A stretch of 64,000 nt of DNA, taken from the NCBI GenBank assembly GCA_023433505.1, contig JAEZCO010000032.1:62001-126000 (forward strand). The letters run 5' to 3'. Made by a program: the position numbers and the translations under genes. The first letter of the stretch is position 1. Each line of letters opens with the position of its first letter. Origin of the DNA: Bacillota bacterium. Lineage in GTDB: Bacteria; Bacillota; Clostridia; Acetivibrionales; DTU013. The notes beneath the pieces were generated by a model, which saw only the letters and a list, made by a program, of their open reading frames with translations, was not told where the DNA came from and ran no database searches. This document shows, piece after piece, positions 33,830 to 42,682 of this stretch.

Positions 33830-36007
33830 CTATATTTGATCTTTCTTGCTCTTTTCAGCGAATACGTTTGACCTCAATTGTATTTGTGACGTACGTATTA
33901 CCTTAGAAACAACGACGCTAGAGACAATAATTGAAATAATACCGAAGGCGATAAGAATCGTTATCCACCACTGAAATGCCGGCTTCTTGGCGGGATTATC
34001 CTTGTCTGGGCTTCCGTCGTCTGCCGGCTTCGTGATTTCGGTGGAAAACTTGTTTTCGAGGGTATGCTGTTCGCCTTTGTCATCCGTATAGGTGATTGTG
34101 TATTTGCCGTTTGTACTGCCATAATCCTCGGTGAAGCCTTCCGTCATCGACAGCATGCCCACCAGGACGTTTATCGTCCCGTTTCCCGCTTCACCTGGCT
34201 TAATATCGCCGAGAAAAGCACTCGAAACAGGGAACAGGCCGGCTCCCGATATGCTTGCCGTCACATTTCGGAGGGTACTTTTACCCACATTGAAAACATT
34301 GGCCGGGACGGATAAGGATTTGCCCGAAACCACCGACTGCGGTACTGAGACCGGGTCATAGGAGATTTTCGCCGGCTGTGTTACCTCAATAAGATATTTG
34401 AGTACCGAGTTATAGGTACCGCCGTAAATGTCGCCATAATCAAGGGTCACGGAAAAGGATTGGACACCGGCAAGCACATCCGAAGTCGTTTTAAATTTGA
34501 TTGACACGGATTTTTTACCCCCGCCGGCGATGGTTCCGAGCAGGAGGTTGTTGTTAGTCTGCGCGGGCAGGATGCCGGCGGCCTCGCTCCCGTAGGATAG
34601 TCTGGCCCCGCGGGCAGACATGCTTCCAATGTTTGACACCGTCAGATTAACTGTAAACTCCGTATTTCCGCCGATTGTACCAGGGGTGACATCACATTTG
34701 CTGACAAAGAGCTGCGGGACGTCAACGGTTGGTTTAGCATTGGGGTCCGCAAGCGCCCGGCCATCGGTGATGGTGACATAGACAGGAAATGCCTGTGACA
34801 CCTTTGTTCCAGCCTTGTCAAGATATTCCGCGGTCAGGGTGACGGGGTAAATGCCGTTTATGCGGCTTGCTGACAGCGGTATTTCCAGAGTAAAAACATA
34901 ACGGCCGTCCCCATGGAGGGATTTGCTGTAATTGCCGAAGACGAAGGGGCTGTCTGCCGTCGTGCCGAGGTTGGCGGTGAGGTTCACATCACCGGTGTAA
35001 GTGCTGCCTACCAGCGGAAGGACAAGGATGACCTTTCCGTCCGAAACCTTCGGGACGTAACCCTGCGCGTAAGTCCTGTCCATGCCGTCATAGAGCGAGG
35101 CGCCGTCAATATTGAGCTGATTGGCAGGGGGCTGCTCGGGGGTGTCCGGGTTCAGTCCGTCCGTGATGTTGACATAAACCGTGAAGCTCTGGGTAGAGGC
35201 CGATCCGGCTGCATTGAGATAGCTGACGTTGAGGACGACAGGGTACGACCCGTTGATACGGCCTGGCATAAGAGGGATATTCAGTGAGAACAAATAAGAC
35301 CTTGAACCGATGGCCGTCTGCGCATAGTTGCTGAAAACAAACGGGCTGCCGGCTGTTGCACCCAGGTCTGCGGTTATCGTCACTTTGTTGTCGTAGGTCG
35401 TCCCTAATAGAGGAAGTACGATATTGACGCTGCCGTTCTGGACTGTCGGCGTATAGCCGTTGGTATATGTTTTCGACATGCCTGTATACAAATGGCTGGA
35501 GTCAATGTACAACTGGCCGCTGATGATGACCGGGTCCGGGGGAGCGGGGGCGTTTGGGTCATCGCCGTCCCTGATTGTCAGATAAACCGGATAATCCTGC
35601 GTGTTGACATTGGCGGACGAATCGGTATACCGTAATTTGAATATAACCGGATAGGTACCGTTAACACGTTCAAATTTCAGCGGCAGCGACAGGCGGATGA
35701 CAAATGCCTCTGTATCTGATGCGCGGGTGACGTCAAACTCGTAATTGCCGTAGGAAAACGGTGTATCGTCGCCCGTGCCGATGACCGGCGTGACAGTGAT
35801 GCTCATGACAGAGCTGTCCGAGCATTTCAGCGGAAGGACAAAGTTGGCATTGCCGTTGGAAATTGTCGGCACATAGCCCTCGGCATATGTTTTCGTCATA
35901 TCGTCATATTTGGTGGTTGTGTCAACACTCAGCGCACCGCCGGCGGCATATGTGGCAGCCGGCAGCACCAGGGTGATAAGAATGATAAATATAAGCAATC
36001 TTTTCAT
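33830..36007 (-). CDS. Surface protein with three tandem repeats, CARDB-like domains and a C-terminal membrane anchor
   Basis: 725 residues: signal peptide (1-21), three tandem repeats of about 125 residues (about 25-155, 160-290, 292-425), then two CARDB/COG1361-like beta domains (about 430-670), a charged Asp/Pro/Lys linker and one helix (WWITILIAFGIISIIVSSVV, about 685-705) with a short cytoplasmic tail. Each repeat carries LY.GM.KTY..GY.P.V.NG and VLPL, S-P-F-V-F-.-N-Y, R-.-N-G-.-Y-P-V and V-Y-.-.-I-.-D-G. The gene is last in an ABC operon and overlaps the ATPase gene by 4 bp, so it probably acts as an extracellular accessory of that transporter. Function unknown. Confidence 0.8.
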   Translation of the reverse strand: MKRLLIFIILITLVLPAATYAAGGALSVDTTTKYDDMTKTYAEGYVPTISNGNANFVLPLKCSDSSVMSITVTPVIGTGDDTPFSYGNYEFDVTRASDTEAFVIRLSLPLKFERVNGTYPVIFKLRYTDSSANVNTQDYPVYLTIRDGDDPNAPAPPDPVIISGQLYIDSSHLYTGMSKTYTNGYTPTVQNGSVNIVLPLLGTTYDNKVTITADLGATAGSPFVFSNYAQTAIGSRSYLFSLNIPLMPGRINGSYPVVLNVSYLNAAGSASTQSFTVYVNITDGLNPDTPEQPPANQLNIDGASLYDGMDRTYAQGYVPKVSDGKVILVLPLVGSTYTGDVNLTANLGTTADSPFVFGNYSKSLHGDGRYVFTLEIPLSASRINGIYPVTLTAEYLDKAGTKVSQAFPVYVTITDGRALADPNAKPTVDVPQLFVSKCDVTPGTIGGNTEFTVNLTVSNIGSMSARGARLSYGSEAAGILPAQTNNNLLLGTIAGGGKKSVSIKFKTTSDVLAGVQSFSVTLDYGDIYGGTYNSVLKYLIEVTQPAKISYDPVSVPQSVVSGKSLSVPANVFNVGKSTLRNVTASISGAGLFPVSSAFLGDIKPGEAGNGTINVLVGMLSMTEGFTEDYGSTNGKYTITYTDDKGEQHTLENKFSTEITKPADDGSPDKDNPAKKPAFQWWITILIAFGIISIIVSSVVVSKVIRTSQIQLRSNVFAEKSKKDQI

Positions 36008-36657
36008 GTTTTTACCTCACGTATCAGTGACATAATACCTGCATCCATTTCACAGACCGTATCGCACAGCTCGTCAATATCGCCCTGATTATGGCTGGCC
36101 AGAAGAATGGTTTTGCCGGCGTCCCTCAATTCCTTAATGAGCTGCCGCATAGCCCTTACGCCGTTTTTGTCCAGGCCGTTCAGCGGTTCATCCAGGATAA
36201 GCAGCGACGGGTCCTCCATAATGGCCTGTGCTATACCGAGCCGCTGACGCATACCGAGCGAATATTTGCCTACCGGCTTCCTCAGCATGGGGTCCAAACC
36301 GACCCGGCGTATGGCCGCGGCTATTTCTGAAAGTGTTATCCGTTTTCGGAGCGACGCCAATATTTCCAGATTCTTCATGCCGCTCAGATGCGGCAGAAAC
36401 CCGGGAGTTTCGATGATGAGCCCCAAATCCGGAGGGAAGTCGGTGTCTTTACCGATATGTAATCCATTAACGGTTACGATGCCCTCCGTGGGGAGGAGGA
36501 AACCGCAAATGCATTTCATCAGCACGGTTTTCCCGCTGCCGTTGTTGCCGACAATGCCATGGATCAGGCCTGCCTCGAAATTGCGGCTGACATTTTTTAC
36601 AACGCGTTCATGTCCAAAGTCTTTTGACACATTTTGGATGTTGACGGCAATGTTCAT
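36004..36657 (-). CDS. ABC transporter ATP-binding protein, short drug/bacitracin-exporter type
   Basis: 217 residues. Walker A GNNGSGKT, Q-loop region LIIETPGFLPHLSGMKNL, signature YSLGMRQRLGIAQA (the SLGMR variant of exporters such as BcrA), Walker B LLILDEPLNGLD, and a final H-loop SHNQGD. It powers the two permeases encoded immediately upstream. Spacing to the permease gene is 3 bp and it overlaps the surface-protein gene, so the four genes form one operon. Confidence 0.93.
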   Translation of the reverse strand: MNIAVNIQNVSKDFGHERVVKNVSRNFEAGLIHGIVGNNGSGKTVLMKCICGFLLPTEGIVTVNGLHIGKDTDFPPDLGLIIETPGFLPHLSGMKNLEILASLRKRITLSEIAAAIRRVGLDPMLRKPVGKYSLGMRQRLGIAQAIMEDPSLLILDEPLNGLDKNGVRAMRQLIKELRDAGKTILLASHNQGDIDELCDTVCEMDAGIMSLIREVKT

Positions 36658-36660
36658 CCG

Positions 36661-37554
36661 TTATCCCTCCGTCCCTGCAAAGCTGAAGCTGAATTTCCGT
36701 ACCGCCTGAAGTGCCAGGCAATAGCAAAGGGCTATGAGTATGAAGAAGATCATACAAGTTTGCCATAACCGTGGGAGCAGGTCATATCCAAAGTTATGCA
36801 TGTGATACGTCGCATGGTTGAGCGGAGACAGCCAGCCCATCGCCACATTGGCCTTATACATCAGATAATCGGGTACTTTAAAAACTGTTTTGATGGTTTC
36901 AGGGTTAAAGAAAAACCCGAACAGGCTAAAAACGAAAACGCTGACAACGCCGGCCAGCTGTCCTTTTCTCAAACGGAAAACAAGCAGGATAAACACCATG
37001 AGCAAAGTATAAAGAAGCATTAGCGCGAAGATGGTGGCAGTAACCGCATAAGGCTTTGACATTTCCAGCGTCTTGACGAACGCCGGCAGGGCAACGGCTT
37101 TTCCGGCTCCGGAGTATCCGAGGATAACGGCGGTTTCGCTCCACCTATTTCCGAAAAAAGACTGCTTTATGCATACAAGCGAGGTCGCCGCCAGGATAAA
37201 TACAAGATATATAAAAGTAGCGCAAACGATATACAGCACCTGTCCGGTCAGCCATGTTCTGCGGTCGATTCTCACCAGATAAAACGGTGTTCCGCTTGAC
37301 AAAAACGGAAGGTCGGCAAAGAGAAGCATCAGGAGCGTTGAGGACAGAAGGATGGAATTGCTGTCTCCGAAGGTCCAGACAAAGGCCTCCAGGAATTGCA
37401 GGGTCGTCTTATATTCCTTGGCAAAATTCACGGCTTTATCCGACAGCAGGAAGCACAGGACAAAGGCCAGGCAAAAGGTAATGACGATGCGCGGATTTTT
37501 GTGCCATTGCCGGAAGTCATAGGCGGCAACGGATAAGACCTGGTGTATTTTCAT
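36661..37554 (-). CDS. ABC transporter permease subunit 2
   Basis: 297 residues with about six helices, from ATG 37554, which overlaps the stop codon of the preceding permease gene (ATGA). A longer frame reaching 37677 lies inside that gene and is an artefact. The N-terminus SVAAYDFRQWHKNPRIVITFCLAFVLCFLLSDKAVNFA is ABC-2 type. A large extracellular loop lies between helices 1 and 2. Not similar enough to name a substrate. Confidence 0.87.
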   Translation of the reverse strand: MKIHQVLSVAAYDFRQWHKNPRIVITFCLAFVLCFLLSDKAVNFAKEYKTTLQFLEAFVWTFGDSNSILLSSTLLMLLFADLPFLSSGTPFYLVRIDRRTWLTGQVLYIVCATFIYLVFILAATSLVCIKQSFFGNRWSETAVILGYSGAGKAVALPAFVKTLEMSKPYAVTATIFALMLLYTLLMVFILLVFRLRKGQLAGVVSVFVFSLFGFFFNPETIKTVFKVPDYLMYKANVAMGWLSPLNHATYHMHNFGYDLLPRLWQTCMIFFILIALCYCLALQAVRKFSFSFAGTEG

Positions 37555-38315
37555 AATTGACCGATCCTTTTTCTGGCGCAGGAGGCGAAGCAAAGCGCCG
37601 TTATTATTGTCAGCTCCGTCAGCAGAAGGATCACGCCGAAGTTCCCGAACATCCAGGCCTCCGACGGGTGGAGCCATTCCCTTGGATAAAGCACGTACAG
37701 GGTATCGAAATACCGTTCATAAAGTATGACCAGGAGGTAGAATAAGACGAAAGGCGATGCATAGGCCATATGTTTGCTGCCCGTCAGCGCGGCAAAGGTC
37801 ATGCCGGTTACCGACCAGAACGCGCCGGAGAAGAAGAACAGCAGCAGGCTTCCCATGAGCGCCGAAACATTGCCGGCCGTACCGCCGCCATTTGCCTGCG
37901 CCGCTTCCGACGGGGAGAGAATCAGCGCCGCACCAATATAAGATACGAGGATTCCCAGAGCAACAACAAGTCCGCCTGAAAGGGCACAGCCGATAAGCTT
38001 GCCCCAAATATACCGGCTGACAGTGATGCGCGGAAGGTATTCCTTGATATAGCCGCTTTTCATATCGTCCACAAAGGACGCGGTAAAAGGCAGAGTGCAA
38101 AGGATGGGCAGTGCCAGCGACATATTGTCCGATGTCAGCGCCTTAAAAATCAGCTCCGCGTGAAATCCGTTCGGCAGCAGCTCCGTGGCCCGGAGCGCGC
38201 CGGTGATGGGGTCCGCCGACGTCAGGAGTATGACCGCGGCAATTCCAATCAGACCAAACATAAATCCGGAGCTGAATACCGCCTGCCTGATATTTGAACG
38301 AATCGCCTTTGCCAT
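37551..38315 (-). CDS. ABC transporter permease subunit 1
   Basis: 254 residues with six helices, ABC-2 type: SNIRQAVFSSGFMFGLIGIA, TSADPITGAL, LCTLPFTASFVDDMKSGYIKEYLPRITVSRYIWGKLIGC. The last segment, a soluble loop before helix 3, is typical of exporters resembling the lantibiotic-immunity and bacitracin groups. First gene of a four-gene operon; a 24-bp direct-repeat operator lies about 80 bp upstream. Confidence 0.87.
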   Translation of the reverse strand: MAKAIRSNIRQAVFSSGFMFGLIGIAAVILLTSADPITGALRATELLPNGFHAELIFKALTSDNMSLALPILCTLPFTASFVDDMKSGYIKEYLPRITVSRYIWGKLIGCALSGGLVVALGILVSYIGAALILSPSEAAQANGGGTAGNVSALMGSLLLFFFSGAFWSVTGMTFAALTGSKHMAYASPFVLFYLLVILYERYFDTLYVLYPREWLHPSEAWMFGNFGVILLLTELTIITALCFASCARKRIGQL

Positions 38316-38396
38316 ACCGTGATCATCCTTTCATGATTCAAAATTCTTTCACCGAGCCCTTTCCCTTATGGTAAAACAGGTCCGGAAAAAAAACCT

Positions 38397-38420
38397 TAAT
38401 AAGATGTAAATGAAATGTAA
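38397..38420 (-). promoter_or_regulatory. response-regulator box 1, before the ABC operon
   Basis: Minus strand: two TTACAT half-sites 11 bp apart (TTACATTTCATTTACATCTT, then ATTA). Nearly the same sequence occurs at 40089-40112 and 42198-42221. Eleven-bp-spaced direct repeats are the usual sites of OmpR/PhoB regulators. It lies 82 bp before the permease start codon. Confidence 0.75.
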
Positions 38421-38445
38421 GTCTTTTGGGTGATACGCAGCAGAA

Positions 38446-38472
38446 AAGCAGGCATGTCACAGATGCCTGCTT
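38446..38472 (-). terminator. terminator of the lipoprotein gene
   Basis: AAGCAGGCAT (38446-38455) and ATGCCTGCTT (38463-38472) form a perfect 10-bp stem; on the minus strand it is followed by TTTTCTG. It separates the lipoprotein gene from the ABC operon. Confidence 0.75.
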
Positions 38473-38515
38473 CATCCTTCCGTTCCATTCCGCCGCTGCT
38501 GTGGCTTTCAGGCAA

Positions 38516-40027
38516 TTAATACCCCAGGCTGCGGTTGATGATACTGCCGTCAATGGCATTAACGGTCAGAATCGGAACACCGGAGTCGTCATACCGTTTG
38601 GTTTTCCCATCGACTTCCACAACATAGGTCATTGTTCCAAGAAAATCCCATACGGGGACAAGGAGACCTGAATCCCGTTTGTTTTCTTCGGTTATCCTGG
38701 TTAAGCCGAACTTTATATGGTCGACCTTGATCTCCAATGCCTTCAGATTCGGGCTGCCGGCTGCCACGCCGTCCCACGCGTTGACTGCCAATGCCATCGT
38801 GCCGAAAACCTTGGTGACGTCGTCAAAGGAGATGACATTCGAATTTTCGGTCACCGTATCGGTGACAAGATAGGGCGACTGCCATTCAAATCCCACAATG
38901 CCGGAATCGTCGATGGCAAAGGTCATATCCTCATACGGCCAGGGCGCCGTTTGCGCATCTTTTTCAACCTTTATGCAGTCCCAGGGGGTATAAGTGGCGG
39001 TAACCCCGCTCACACTCCGCCCGTAACGCAGGAACCAGACTGACTTACGCGGGTTGGCGTACTTCGTTTGATCGGGCGTCCGGTCGTAGTTGCCGCCGTA
39101 TTTGATGTCGGAGGAATAACACGTCATATTGCCAATACCCAAAGCGGCGATGAGCGCTTCGGCTTTTGCTTTCGCGTCATTTTCCGAGAGGGTCACCTTA
39201 GGAATTTGAGCCAGTTCCTCTGAAGATATGTACGAGCTATAGCCTTGGGCTTCCGCATGCTTAATTTCATCCTCCGACGAAAAATAGCTCATTTCCTGTG
39301 CAAAGGTGTTCTTCTCAGAAGCATATCGTATAAAATTCCCGGCTTCTTTTGCATAGTTGTAGACTCGCAGGCTCTTATGGTCGCCCTGTGCCGTCACAGC
39401 CAGTGCATAAAGCTTGTCTCCGGCTGCATAATCCACATCCTGCTTCATAGGCTGCAGCTTGCCGTCAATAGGGACATCCGTCCTTTTATCCGGTGCGGTT
39501 TTCAGCAGCTCCTTCAATTCTGCAAGCTTCGCATCGAGCATGCCCGCTGCTTTGAGGTTCTTTTCACTGTTATCTGAAGGCGCAGACTGCTTGGCGGCCC
39601 GGATCTCCATAATCTGCTGCTGTATCTCGCTCTTGGTCAGCTGATATGCGTCCCCGGAGATTAAGCTGCCGCCGCCCATCAACTGGCTGATAAGGACATC
39701 TACCTGTGCCTGGGTAATTTTCCATCTTTCTACCCGCTGCACGGACACGCCGCTCACGTCAGGGATCTGCACATCCGCGTCCACATGGATAGTGACCTTG
39801 CCCTTTGCATCGGCCAGGTCCGTTTTGTAGGTCTGAAGCGCGCCTAATTTTTCAGCCAGCGACATTCCCTGTCCCTGGGTCTCCGCCCCGCTGACGGTCT
39901 GCGTAGCTTTTTCAATCATATTCTCCAGGTTTTTCTCAACCACGATATCCTTTTCCGGCGTCGCCTGGCACGCCGCCGCATTGATCAGTATCAAAAGGGA
40001 TAAGACAAGCATTCCGGTCTTCTTCAT
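38516..40027 (-). CDS. Lipoprotein of unknown function (possibly DUF6034 family)
   Basis: 503 residues: signal peptide MKKTGMLVLSLLILINAAAC with the lipobox AAAC, a helical section (about 30-200) rich in Ala, Glu and Lys, and a mixed beta C-terminal half with DIKYGGNYDRTPDQTKYANPRKSVWFLRYGR and GLLVPVWDFLGTMTYVVEVDGK. From memory it resembles clostridial lipoproteins listed as DUF6034, but that is unverified. It lies between the two-component genes and the ABC operon, and has its own operator copy and terminator, so it is a single-gene unit of the same regulon. It may sense or bind an envelope-active ligand. Confidence 0.75.
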   Translation of the reverse strand: MKKTGMLVLSLLILINAAACQATPEKDIVVEKNLENMIEKATQTVSGAETQGQGMSLAEKLGALQTYKTDLADAKGKVTIHVDADVQIPDVSGVSVQRVERWKITQAQVDVLISQLMGGGSLISGDAYQLTKSEIQQQIMEIRAAKQSAPSDNSEKNLKAAGMLDAKLAELKELLKTAPDKRTDVPIDGKLQPMKQDVDYAAGDKLYALAVTAQGDHKSLRVYNYAKEAGNFIRYASEKNTFAQEMSYFSSEDEIKHAEAQGYSSYISSEELAQIPKVTLSENDAKAKAEALIAALGIGNMTCYSSDIKYGGNYDRTPDQTKYANPRKSVWFLRYGRSVSGVTATYTPWDCIKVEKDAQTAPWPYEDMTFAIDDSGIVGFEWQSPYLVTDTVTENSNVISFDDVTKVFGTMALAVNAWDGVAAGSPNLKALEIKVDHIKFGLTRITEENKRDSGLLVPVWDFLGTMTYVVEVDGKTKRYDDSGVPILTVNAIDGSIINRSLGY

Positions 40028-40088
40028 TTTCAGTTACCTTCTTTCTCTAATTTAAGAACATCGTACGCCTGCCTGCCCGCAAAAACAT

Positions 40089-40112
40089 CATCAAGATGTA
40101 AAACTTTTGTTA
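40089..40112 (-). promoter_or_regulatory. response-regulator box 2, before the lipoprotein gene
   Basis: Minus strand: TAACAAAAGTTTTACATCTT then GATG, matching boxes 1 and 3 in the second half-site and its flank. It overlaps the last codons of the kinase gene and lies 62 bp before the lipoprotein start. Confidence 0.7.
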
Positions 40113-41476
40113 TCATGGAACATTATTCTGACGCGTGTCCCCAGACCGGGTTCGCTGTCAAACAAAAGCTCCGCCCCGTGGGCGTCGGCGATCTTTTGGG
40201 CAAGGGCCAGGCCCAGGCCGGACCCGCCCAGCTTTTTGCTCCTTGATTTATCTACCATATAAAAGGGTTCGGTGATGTGCTGAAGCTCCTCCTGAGGAAT
40301 ACCGATACCGTGGTCGACGACCTCAAGCGTATTGCCGTAAGCATTTATATCGATGGTCTGTCCGTCATGAGACGCTTTGGCGGCGTTATCCACCAGATTG
40401 ACCAGCAGGCTTAGCATCAGATCGTCATCCATAGGCAGCGTCTCAAGGTCGCAATGCACGTTCAGGGAGATATCACGTTTACGCAAGGTTTCGCGCATAT
40501 GCTCCTGTAAGGCGTCCAGCAAAGCGGGCACAGACTCTTCCTTTAAGCTGGCCGTTTCCTGAAGGGTAATCAGCTTCAGCAGCTTTTGTGTTAAACGCTC
40601 CAGCCATCTACACTGCTCGTAGATATGCAGCAGAGAAGCATTAACGACCTCCGTCGGCATGCTTGTACACAGTAGTGTCTCGGAATGGCCGATTACAGAT
40701 GTCAGCGGCGTTTTGAATTCATGCGTCAGGCTGCCGATAAACATCTGCTGGCGCTGGGCCATATTTTTGAGCTCGCCATAGTTGGATTCCACTGCCTGAG
40801 CCATCCTGTTAAAGTCCCGGGCCAGTTCCCCAATTTCATCTTTCGTTGCGACAGACACTCTTTCCGCATACTCTCCCTGAGCAATGCGCCTGGATGAAAG
40901 CTCCAGGTTTTTCAAGGGCTTTATAAAAAAACGGACAAGAATCCCGACAAGTAACGTACCGATAGCGATTCCGGAGACGCCGATGGCAATGAACTTCCAC
41001 AGCATGAGCGACAGGCTGCGGTAAACGTCGGTGATGTCCCGGATGACATAAACCGAATACGCCTGCTTCAGCATTATCTCCCGGCTTGCCGAAATGAGTA
41101 CGTTCCTACCGCTGATAACGCCCGTATACGTTTTTTGTCCCATCTTCGTTGTGGAGATCAGTGATTCCGGGTCAAAACCAACATTTGAATACAGCGTTTC
41201 CTCATCTGATTTTAAGACCGAGATATTGTTGGCGATCTGTTTAAAACAATATAAGGCCAGAGATCGCTTTGCAATTGGGTCCGTGTCGTCCTTGCCGTAA
41301 TAACTCATCATCTGGGAGAAGGACTTGACCAGGCTTTTCTGCTCAGCCTCTGTGCTTTCCGTCGCCACCGAAATAATCCTGCCGCGGGAATAGACGAACA
41401 GCAGTGCGCAGCATACGCTGACGATCAGTAAGAGGACGGCAGTGGACACCAGCGAGATCTTCATCCAAAGCTTCAT
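40091..41476 (-). CDS. Membrane sensor histidine kinase of the envelope module
   Basis: 461 residues: helix at about 8-30, extracellular sensor of about 125 residues, helix at about 160-182, HAMP, HisKA with the histidine in GSLTHEFKTPLTSVIGHSE, and HATPase with LVNLVDNAAKAS, VVDHGIGIPQEE and GGSGLGLALAQKI. It overlaps the regulator gene by 4 bp (ATGA). The ligand is unknown; the neighbours suggest an envelope stress or a peptide. Confidence 0.94.
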   Translation of the reverse strand: MKLWMKISLVSTAVLLLIVSVCCALLFVYSRGRIISVATESTEAEQKSLVKSFSQMMSYYGKDDTDPIAKRSLALYCFKQIANNISVLKSDEETLYSNVGFDPESLISTTKMGQKTYTGVISGRNVLISASREIMLKQAYSVYVIRDITDVYRSLSLMLWKFIAIGVSGIAIGTLLVGILVRFFIKPLKNLELSSRRIAQGEYAERVSVATKDEIGELARDFNRMAQAVESNYGELKNMAQRQQMFIGSLTHEFKTPLTSVIGHSETLLCTSMPTEVVNASLLHIYEQCRWLERLTQKLLKLITLQETASLKEESVPALLDALQEHMRETLRKRDISLNVHCDLETLPMDDDLMLSLLVNLVDNAAKASHDGQTIDINAYGNTLEVVDHGIGIPQEELQHITEPFYMVDKSRSKKLGGSGLGLALAQKIADAHGAELLFDSEPGLGTRVRIMFHDNKSFTS

Positions 41477-42135
41477 ATGTCCTCCAGGCGATACCCTATC
41501 TTTGGTATCGTTTTCAATTCGTCGTGGAGGTTGAGCTTCTTTCTCAGCTGGGCGATATGAACATCCACTGTTCGTGTGCCGCCGACAAAATCAATCCCCC
41601 AGATTTCATTGAGCAAACGTTCACGCAGGAGTGTTCTGTTTTTGTATTTGACCAGCAGGGAAAGAAGGTCGAATTCCAGGGGCTTCATCTGGATTTCCTC
41701 ATTGCTGGCGGTAACGGTTCTATTGTCCAGGTCAAGGGTAATGTCCTTAAAACGCAGGATCCGGTTGAGCTTTCCGAAACGGTCCAGGACCTTTTCGATG
41801 CGGACCAGCAATTCCAGCACCTCAAAAGGCTTGACAATATAATCCTCAGCGCCTTCCCGCAGGCCCTTGATTTTGGAAGAAATATCGGCCTTGGCGGTCA
41901 GATAGATCACCGGGATATTATATTTCTTCATATATTCCATCAGCTCGAAGCCGTCTTTGCCCGGAAGCATGATATCAAGGATTGCCAGATCGAAGGAATG
42001 ATCCCGCTCCAGCGACAAGGCCGCGTCGTTTCCATTATCAAAGACCGCATAATCGTATCCTGTATATTGAAGGTTGTTGACAATGAGATCCGCTATCGCG
42101 CTGTCATCCTCAACAACGAAAATTCTGTTAGCCAT
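41473..42135 (-). CDS. OmpR/PhoB-family response regulator of the envelope module
   Basis: 220 residues: receiver with acidic residues E9-D11, D54 in LAILDIMLPGKDGFEL and K in YIVKPFEVLEL; winged helix with LKPLEFDLLSLLVKYKNRTLLRERLLNEIWG and TVDVHIAQLRKKL. ATG follows GAGGTGAG. It most likely binds the three 24-bp boxes, one of which lies 63 bp before its own start, giving autoregulation plus control of the lipoprotein and ABC units. Confidence 0.94.
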   Translation of the reverse strand: MANRIFVVEDDSAIADLIVNNLQYTGYDYAVFDNGNDAALSLERDHSFDLAILDIMLPGKDGFELMEYMKKYNIPVIYLTAKADISSKIKGLREGAEDYIVKPFEVLELLVRIEKVLDRFGKLNRILRFKDITLDLDNRTVTASNEEIQMKPLEFDLLSLLVKYKNRTLLRERLLNEIWGIDFVGGTRTVDVHIAQLRKKLNLHDELKTIPKIGYRLEDI

Positions 42136-42197
42136 AACTCACCTCGTTCAGAAAGATCGGGACATAATGATACGATTTAGTATACCACAGCGGTGGG

Positions 42198-42221
42198 TAT
42201 CAAAATGTAAGCGATTTGTAA
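42198..42221 (-). promoter_or_regulatory. response-regulator box 3, before the regulator's own gene
   Basis: Minus strand: TTACAAATCGCTTACATTTT then GATA; half-sites TTACA-N6-TTACA, 11 bp apart as in box 1. A TATACT -10-like sequence follows on the minus strand about 15 bp downstream. The 42222-42338 stretch shows nothing else. Confidence 0.75.
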
Positions 42222-42338
42222 ACAAAACGTTAACAGCGCGGAAGCTGTGTATTTTGCCGGCTTTTCGGACTTTCCGGCCAGGTTGAAACAAAGCGTGACG
42301 GCTGTTTTGGATAAAACAACTATAAATTAAACTCTCCG

Positions 42339-42367
42339 TTGACAGCGTTTGGGGCCACTCATATAAT
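42339..42367 (+). promoter_or_regulatory. consensus promoter of the leader-peptide/rsgA transcript
   Basis: TTGACA (42339-42344), a 17-bp spacer and TATAAT (42362-42367): a perfect sigma-A promoter, the strongest in the window. Transcription should begin near 42374, giving a leader of about 415 nt before rsgA. Confidence 0.9.
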
Positions 42368-42422
42368 GAGTATGCAGTGTGTTGCACCTGCAAATATTTA
42401 TCAATTGAAAGGAGTTGTGTGG

Positions 42423-42458
42423 ATGTCCGTAAAAAATGTTGAGGTGGTTTTCGGTTAA
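42423..42458 (+). CDS. 11-residue leader peptide MSVKNVEVVFG
   Basis: ATG follows AAAGGAG (42408-42414) by eight bases, an excellent initiation site for so short a frame, and sits about 50 nt from a consensus promoter. Two intrinsic terminators stand between it and rsgA. Leader peptides of this size before ribosome-protection or rRNA-modifying genes sense ribosome stalling by antibiotics; the same is inferred here, not shown. Confidence 0.6.
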   Translation: MSVKNVEVVFG

Positions 42459-42567
42459 CTGAATACCGGCACAGGTACACAGGAATAGCCCATTTTGATC
42501 AAGGGTTTATTTGTGTTACTTATGCAGCTTCTTTCGAGCAACCTGAATCGTGTATATAACAAGTAGC

Positions 42568-42593
42568 AACACGCAGTGGTAGCGTGTTTTTTT
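42568..42593 (+). terminator. first intrinsic terminator in the rsgA leader
   Basis: AACACGC and GCGTGTT form a 7-bp stem with a 7-nt loop, followed by a T run. It lies 110 bp after the leader-peptide stop and 200 bp before rsgA, so it must be read through for rsgA expression. Confidence 0.85.
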
Positions 42594-42651
42594 ATTGTTT
42601 TCATACTAGCTGGAAGGACATAAGTCCGTAGGATGAATGTCTCTGTTTGAA

Positions 42652-42682
42652 CCCGCAGGTGGTCGTTATCTGCGGGCTTTTT
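42652..42682 (+). terminator. second intrinsic terminator in the rsgA leader
   Basis: CCCGCAG (42652-42658) and CTGCGGG (42670-42676) form a 7-bp stem followed by CTTTTT. It stands 110 bp before rsgA. Two terminators in series suggest tight shut-off of the downstream gene in the absence of a signal. Confidence 0.85.

Larger units (their letters stand above)
42377..42593 (+). promoter_or_regulatory. candidate antiterminator pairing in the rsgA leader
   Basis: GTGTGTTGC (42377-42385) can pair over nine positions (one G-U) with GCAACACGC (42566-42574), which contains the whole left arm of the first terminator. The same 5' segment can instead fold locally: TGCAG (42373-42377) with CTGCA (42388-42392). 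The two states are mutually exclusive, the arrangement expected of an attenuator switched by translation of the leader peptide between them. Confidence 0.55.

Noticed and set aside
37555..37677. N-terminal extension of the second ABC permease
   Set aside because: It lies inside the previous permease gene; the ATGA overlap gives the correct start at 37554.
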